Source: an uncultured Clostridium sp.
GTDB lineage: Bacteria > Bacillota > Clostridia > TANB77 > CAG-508
Reading direction: 5' to 3'
DNA: 51,907 nucleotides
Assembly (NCBI GenBank): GCA_946497775.1
Contig: CAMMLS010000005.1
Location: forward strand, 1-51,907
A program made the translations under genes and the position numbers. Under the pieces are notes generated by a model. The model saw only the letters and a program-made list of their open reading frames with translations. It did no database searches and was not told where the DNA came from. Positions 47,246 to 51,907 of the stretch are shown here, piece by piece (position 1 is the stretch's first letter; every line of letters begins with the position of its first letter).

Positions 47246-50200
47246 TTGAAGATGAAAAATAAGAAGAGCATAATAATAATTTCAATAATATCTATACTAT
47301 TTTTAATATTTGGAATAACAACTGTTTTTGCAGATGATGAGACAACATCAGGGGAAACAACTAATACCAATGTAGAAGAACTAGAAAGAACACATTCAGA
47401 AGATTCTGATATAGAAATTATTAGAGTAGATCATTCAAATCCAAGGGATATAGTAACAAAAGGAGATTTAGCATCAGGAAGTAGTAATTTTTGTATAAAT
47501 AGAATGAACCATAACATTGCAGAAGTTGCTGGTAAAAACCTTGCCAAAGTAGGTGGAAAAATAGTTGACTTATCAAATATTCCAACGGAAGGTATAGTAG
47601 TTGGTACAGGCTATGTACCTAAAAATGGTATAGTAACAGCAGTTGCAACTCAACCTAGTCAAGGATTAGTTACAGATGATGTTGTATATAGAGTAGAAAG
47701 AGAAGAAATATTAGGAGAAACATATGAATCAGCAGCTATTGCATATTTATATTCAAGAGTAAATGACCCAAAAGATAATGCAGTAGGAATGCTTGAAAAT
47801 AATCTTCAAGTAGCAATATGGAACGAAGATTACTATAAAGATACTGACAATGGAGGTATTTCTAGTGCTTATGGAAAAAGTGATGGAGGGCTTTTAGAAG
47901 AAGCAAAAGCTTACCAAAAATATAGACAAGATATAGAAGAATTTAAAAGAGCAAATGGTGGAAAAGCAGTAAAAGATACAATAATAAATAAAACTGTTTC
48001 AACTAATATAGAAGAAAGGGAACAAATCCTACGGACCATATACAGTTGAATATGTAAGAGGATACTCTAAAATTGCAGGTAGAGAATTTGTAGATTTTGG
48101 TGGATTATCTTCAATCAAATTATACAATCAAAATGATGTTGAAATACCAGCAGATGCATTTGAAATAATGTTTAAAGGAGATAGAGTTGTAGATGATATA
48201 GATAGTGAATATCAATCTAAATTTCCAAAAAGCAATGAACAATTCTATATAAAATTATATGTAGATAAATTACCAGAAGGAACAACTAAAATATCTAAAA
48301 TAGGATATGAATATAAAGAAACTTGCATAAAAGCAAAAGCACAAGTATGTTCAGGAAGTACATATAAAGCAGATAAATGGATGTATCGTTCACAAGTAAT
48401 AAATGTGCAAAGACTTCCAAATGGAAGAGTAATTACAACATATCAATATAGATTAGTACCACGTTTAGTAAGAGTTGATCCACAAAAAACAGTAATTGTA
48501 TATGATGTAGAAAAAGAAATTTCTACACATATGGATACAGTTACTGGTTCAAATCCATTCAGATTATTCATACCTCCAGATTGGCCAGATTGGCCATACT
48601 GGCCAGATTACCCAGACTATCCAGATTATCCAGATACAGATTTAACATTTACAATTGCCGGAATAGTATGGGAAGACACAAAAACAGGAAAAGAAAGCAA
48701 TTTCGATGGTCAAATAGGAACAGCCAACAGTGGTGAACAAGAAAAAGGAATGGAAAATGTAGAGGTAAAACTATATGAACATGGAACAACTAATGTAATT
48801 CAATCTACATACACAGATAGCAATGGTGCATATGTATTTAACGAAATTCCAGTAGGAACATATGATGTAGGATTTGTATATGATGGATTAACATATAAAA
48901 CAACAAAATCATTTGCGAGTGGTAGTGCAGAGGATTATAAAGATAATCCAAATGACGAAAAATATAAACTAGATTCAAAAGCAGATGAAGCACCAGAAGA
49001 TAGACAAAACTTCAACGACAAATTCTATGAAATAACAGCAGAAGGTGCTAAAAATTCTAGCGGAACAATAACAAATACAGAACCATTAGAATATGAAACA
49101 GCAGATGGAGTTTCTAAAATTGTAACAACATATGCAGATGGAAAAGTTAAAAAAGATTTCCAATTAGAAACAAGAACATCAACAACACTTTCAGTAGGAT
49201 TCCCATTTGATAACTATGTTAATAATGCGGATTCTTATAAAACAATAAACGGTCAGAAATACTATGAAAACTACACATATATGGCATATGTAAACTTAGG
49301 ACTTCAAAAAAGACCAGAAGTCGACTTTGCCTTAACAAAAGACGTATATACATCAACAGTTACAATTAACAATAAAGAAATTAATTACAAATATAATGCA
49401 AGAAATCAAGATGCATTTGATATAGGGCTTAAAAAAGTATTATCATATAGTGATGTAAAATATAACAGAGAAGTATATCAATCAGATTATCATTATAGAA
49501 TTGATGATTACAAAAATAATACTTTAAACACTGTAAATGGTGCAGAATTAAGAGGACTTAAAGAAGAAGATCAAGAATTAAAAGTATTTGTTACTTATAA
49601 AGTTAAAATAAGAAATCAATCAGAAATATACAGTGGTACAATAAATCAATTAACAGATTACTTTGATTCAACATATAAATTAATTAGTGAAGATGTAAGA
49701 CTAGATATAAGGAATGATGATGGAACAATAGAAAAAGATAAGGTAGTTGCAAGAGCTCCATATTTTGAAACCTCATCAGGTGTGCAAGGTTCACTTCGTG
49801 TATCTACACCAATTACATTTAATGAAAATTATAGCCAAACATACATTACTGGTATAGAAAACGAAATACTTCAAACAGGGCAAGACATATACCTTTATAT
49901 AACATTTGAAGTAGATAAAGATTCAACAAGAGCGGTAAAATTAGGTGAAAAGAGTAATCAAGTTGAAATTACTAGTTATTCAACATTTGAACAAAATGCA
50001 ATAACAAAAACAAAAACAGTAGGTATGATAGATAGAGATTCAGCCCCAGGAAACTTAAACCCAGTAGATAGTAGCACATTAGAGGATGACTCAGATATTG
50101 CACCAACAATTAATATTAAATTATATGAAGGTGTAGTAAGAACAATAAACGGTTTAGTATGGGAAGATGAAAGAACAAATACATTATCAACTGGACAAGT

Positions 50201-51737
50201 AGTAGGTGATGGTTTAAGACAAGACAGTGAAAAGAAAGTAAATGGGGTATTAGTACAATTAATAGAAATTATTACAGCAGAAGATGGAAAACAATATGAA
50301 TACATTTGGCAAGAAATGTATACTGGTGAAACAGGTTATAAATATGTAAATATAGATGGAAACATTTTTGACTCAAAAGTAGGAACAGTTCAAGCAGGTA
50401 CAACAGATATAGAAAGAGGTCAATATAAATTTAGCGGATACATTCCAGGAGATTACATTGTAAGATTTACATATGGTGATACTGTAAAAACTGTTTTAAC
50501 ATCAAAAAATGATACATCATATAATGGACATGATTATAAATCAACAGCTTATTGGCAAGGAAATAATATAAATGCAGAATGGTATGATTTATCATCATCA
50601 GACTTAAATAATACAGCTTTATCAGATGCAAAAGATAATGAAGCAAGAAGATTACAAGTAATTAATTACTCAAAGGTAATGAAAAACGATATAGCACAAG
50701 TATTAGCATCACATGAACAAAATACAGACAATTATAATCCAGCATTACTAGAAACATTAATGCAAAACACATTCATGTATGCAGATACTGCAAAAATGAG
50801 AGTAGAAGTTGAATACAATACGACAACAGCAGAAGGAACAGAAAGCATTAATTCATATAATATAAGAGATATAGACTTAGGATTAGAAGAAAGACCAACA
50901 GCAAGTATAGACTTAGATAAAGAAATTGTAGGAATTAAAATAACATTGGCTGACGGAACTACATTAATAGATACAGAAGCAGGTATTAGAAAAAATGTAA
51001 ACTGGATTAAAAATACAGATAGATTGCAAGGTAGAATTCATGTATATATGGATGAAGAAGTAATGCAAGGTGCTAACGTTCAAATAAAATACAGAATTAC
51101 TGTAAAAAATAATAGCCAAATTGATTATACAGGTTCAACAACAAGCTCAGTAGGTACTACATATTACACAGGTAGAACATCAGGAAGTGATAGACTTGTA
51201 ACAACATCAGTAGATATTGTTGCAGACTATGTAGATAACAGTATTGTATACAGAGCAGAAGATAACCAAGGAAAAGGATGGGCATCAATGGATCAAACAA
51301 GACTTGGAAGTATTGAACAAATGGAAAATCAAGGTTACTTAGATAAAGATGTAAAACTTGCAGAAAAAGACATTCATCAGATATTAGTAAATGAATCATT
51401 ATCAAGCATTCAATTAGCACCAGGAGAAAGCAGAACATTAGAACTTCTATTATCAAAAACTATATCATCAGCTGATGAAACAGATGATTTATCATATGAT
51501 AATATAGCAGAAATATTACAATATACAAACTTAGTTGGTAGAAGAGCAGATCTTCCAGGTAACCAAGATCCAACAGAAGCTCCAATAGAGGCTGACTCTG
51601 ATTACACAGAAACAGTAATAATTACACCACCAACAGGAGAAAACAGAGCACACTATTTTGTAATAACAGCAGTAGTATTAGTAGTAATGGGAGTAGGAGT
51701 ATTTGTAATAAAGAAAAAAGTTATTGATAAGAAATAA
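47246..51737 (+). CDS. Thioester-domain surface protein with SdrD-B-like domains and TPPTG tail, frameshifted at CGG (second gene of a pair)
   Basis: TTG 47246 lies 6 bases after GGAGG and is preferred over ATG 47252 (12 bases). A signal peptide is followed by a probable thioester domain with Cys at about residue 83 (SNFCINRMNH) and Gln at about 188 (NNLQVAIWN), the usual Cys/Gln pair. CGG (48032-48034, codon 263) breaks the frame, with TGA four codons later. Skipping the C gives L-G-P-Y-T-V-E-Y-V-R and a frame open to 51737, 1496 residues in total. The sister protein at 34150 has VGPFKVDYIK at the same place with an intact GGA (36280). Then follow a 20-residue Trp/Tyr-Pro-Asp repeat, SdrD-B-like domains (IAGIVWEDTKTG and INGLVWEDERTN), and ITPPTGENR with a transmembrane helix and a KKKV tail. 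It lies 12 bp after the 42025 gene, so both are co-transcribed. Confidence 0.9.
48032..48034 (+). other. CGG recoding site 7 (surface protein codon 263)
   Basis: CTA-CGG-ACC-ATA-TAC-AGT-TGA versus CTA-(C)-GGA-CCA-TAT-ACA. The paralogue reads GTA-GGA-CCA-TTT at 36277-36288. Confidence 0.94.
48576..48635 (+). repeat. Short tandem Trp/Tyr-Pro-Asp codon repeat
   Basis: Sixty bases encode 20 residues of P-D-W and P-D-Y triplets (seven Pro, six Asp, three Trp, three Tyr, one variant PY). It forms a linker between the folded N-terminal part and the first SdrD-B-like domain of the protein at 47246; the paralogue at 34150 has no such repeat there. Confidence 0.85.
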
Positions 51738-51748
51738 ACTTATTAATT

Positions 51749-51778
51749 AAAGAGACTACAATTAATTGTAGTCTCTTT
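51749..51778. terminator. Strong symmetrical terminator after the last surface protein
   Basis: AAAGAGACTACAATT (51749-51763) is followed at once by its exact complement AATTGTAGTCTCTTT and further T residues. The 30-base perfect palindrome would terminate in either direction. Confidence 0.9.
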
Positions 51779-51785
51779 TTGTATA

Positions 51786-51863
51786 TTAGGGACGTTTTTT
51801 AATGTGTATATTGGGGACGTTTCTTAATGGGGTATTTTACCCCATTGGGGACGGCTTATTCAT
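51786..51863. repeat. Three GGGACG repeats with a central GGGG/CCCC hairpin (REP/RAYT-like)
   Basis: TTAGGGACGTTTTTTAATG (51786-51804), TTGGGGACGTTTCTTAATG (51811-51829) and TTGGGGACGGCTTATTCAT (51845-51863) are variants of one motif. Between the last two, AATGGGGTA (51826-51834) pairs with TACCCCATT (51838-51846) around TTT. GGGGACG-type motifs like these flank REP-associated tyrosine transposases and related elements in many genomes; no transposase is inside the window. Confidence 0.55.
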
Positions 51864-51907
51864 ATAGTATAAAATAATATATAGACTTCAGCCCTATCTT
51901 ACATAGG

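Noticed and set aside
5729..48034. Seven frameshifts as ordinary sequencing or assembly errors
   Set aside because: Not excluded, but a base-calling error should also hit GG at other codon positions and CC on coding strands; all seven are a C just before an in-frame Gly codon. Raw reads would decide.
5729..48034. CGG reassigned to another amino acid (Trp or Gln) without a frameshift
   Set aside because: Reading any amino acid at CGG in the zero frame still runs into stop codons within a few codons in most cases and destroys the homology that follows.
5729..48034. Classical programmed +1 frameshifting with slippery P-site codon, upstream Shine-Dalgarno or downstream structure
   Set aside because: Preceding codons differ at every site, stop codons are at variable distances, and no common stimulator is visible.
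48576..48635. CRISPR-like or minisatellite repeat
   Set aside because: It is a codon-level triplet repeat within an open frame and functions as a protein linker.

Overview
The window is about 52 kb of very AT-rich DNA. It reads like the chromosome of a spore-forming, Gram-positive Clostridia-type bacterium, probably an uncultured gut lineage. The pointers are spoIIE, a large 2-hydroxyacyl-CoA dehydratase activase, giant single-pass surface proteins, GGAGG-type ribosome binding sites and consensus sigma-A promoters. No rRNA, tRNA or CRISPR array was seen.

Layout. 1-1029: 3' part of a VirD4-type coupling protein, probably the edge of a conjugative element. 1053-1369: a compact type I toxin-antitoxin-like locus with two convergent RNAs and a 35-residue membrane peptide. 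1438-5752 (-): CoA-dehydratase activase. 6029-12738: a giant surface protein, a CBS/CorC membrane protein and a decayed Rpn-nuclease fragment. 12970-16125: spoIIE converging on an acyl-ACP thioesterase. 16250-20155: an operon of a WG-repeat protein, an unknown membrane protein, acpS and tatD. 20190-21656 (-): lemA-htpX. 21798-23424: a DUF3298-like protein and a HEPN/MNT pair. 23580-24818 (-): HtrA protease. 25019-27496: pilin-like protein, rnhB and pynP. 27553-28462 (-): three small genes of unknown function. 28886-51737: two two-gene loci of giant surface proteins (DUF11 and SdrD-B-like domains, TPPTG sorting-like tails). 51786-51863: short GGGGACG repeats.

The most striking feature cuts across all of these. 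Seven otherwise normal genes are each broken by a single +1 frameshift, and every break is at an in-frame CGG codon. Skipping the C, or reading CGGN as a four-base codon, restores a full-length protein and puts glycine at that position. Two of the glycines can be checked against intact paralogues inside this window. In RNase HII, PynP, the thioesterase and the activase the restored glycine also fits the family. Conversely, a hand scan found no in-frame CGG used as an ordinary sense codon in any intact gene, although nearly 50 CGG trinucleotides occur in the other two frames. The simplest reading is that CGG has no normal arginine tRNA here and that CGG-N is decoded as Gly with a +1 shift. A systematic assembly error is the main alternative.

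The gene set is otherwise a mix of housekeeping functions (RNase HII, AcpS, TatD, HtpX/LemA, HtrA, nucleoside salvage), sporulation, fermentation of hydroxyacyl-CoAs, and a heavy investment in cell-surface adhesins.
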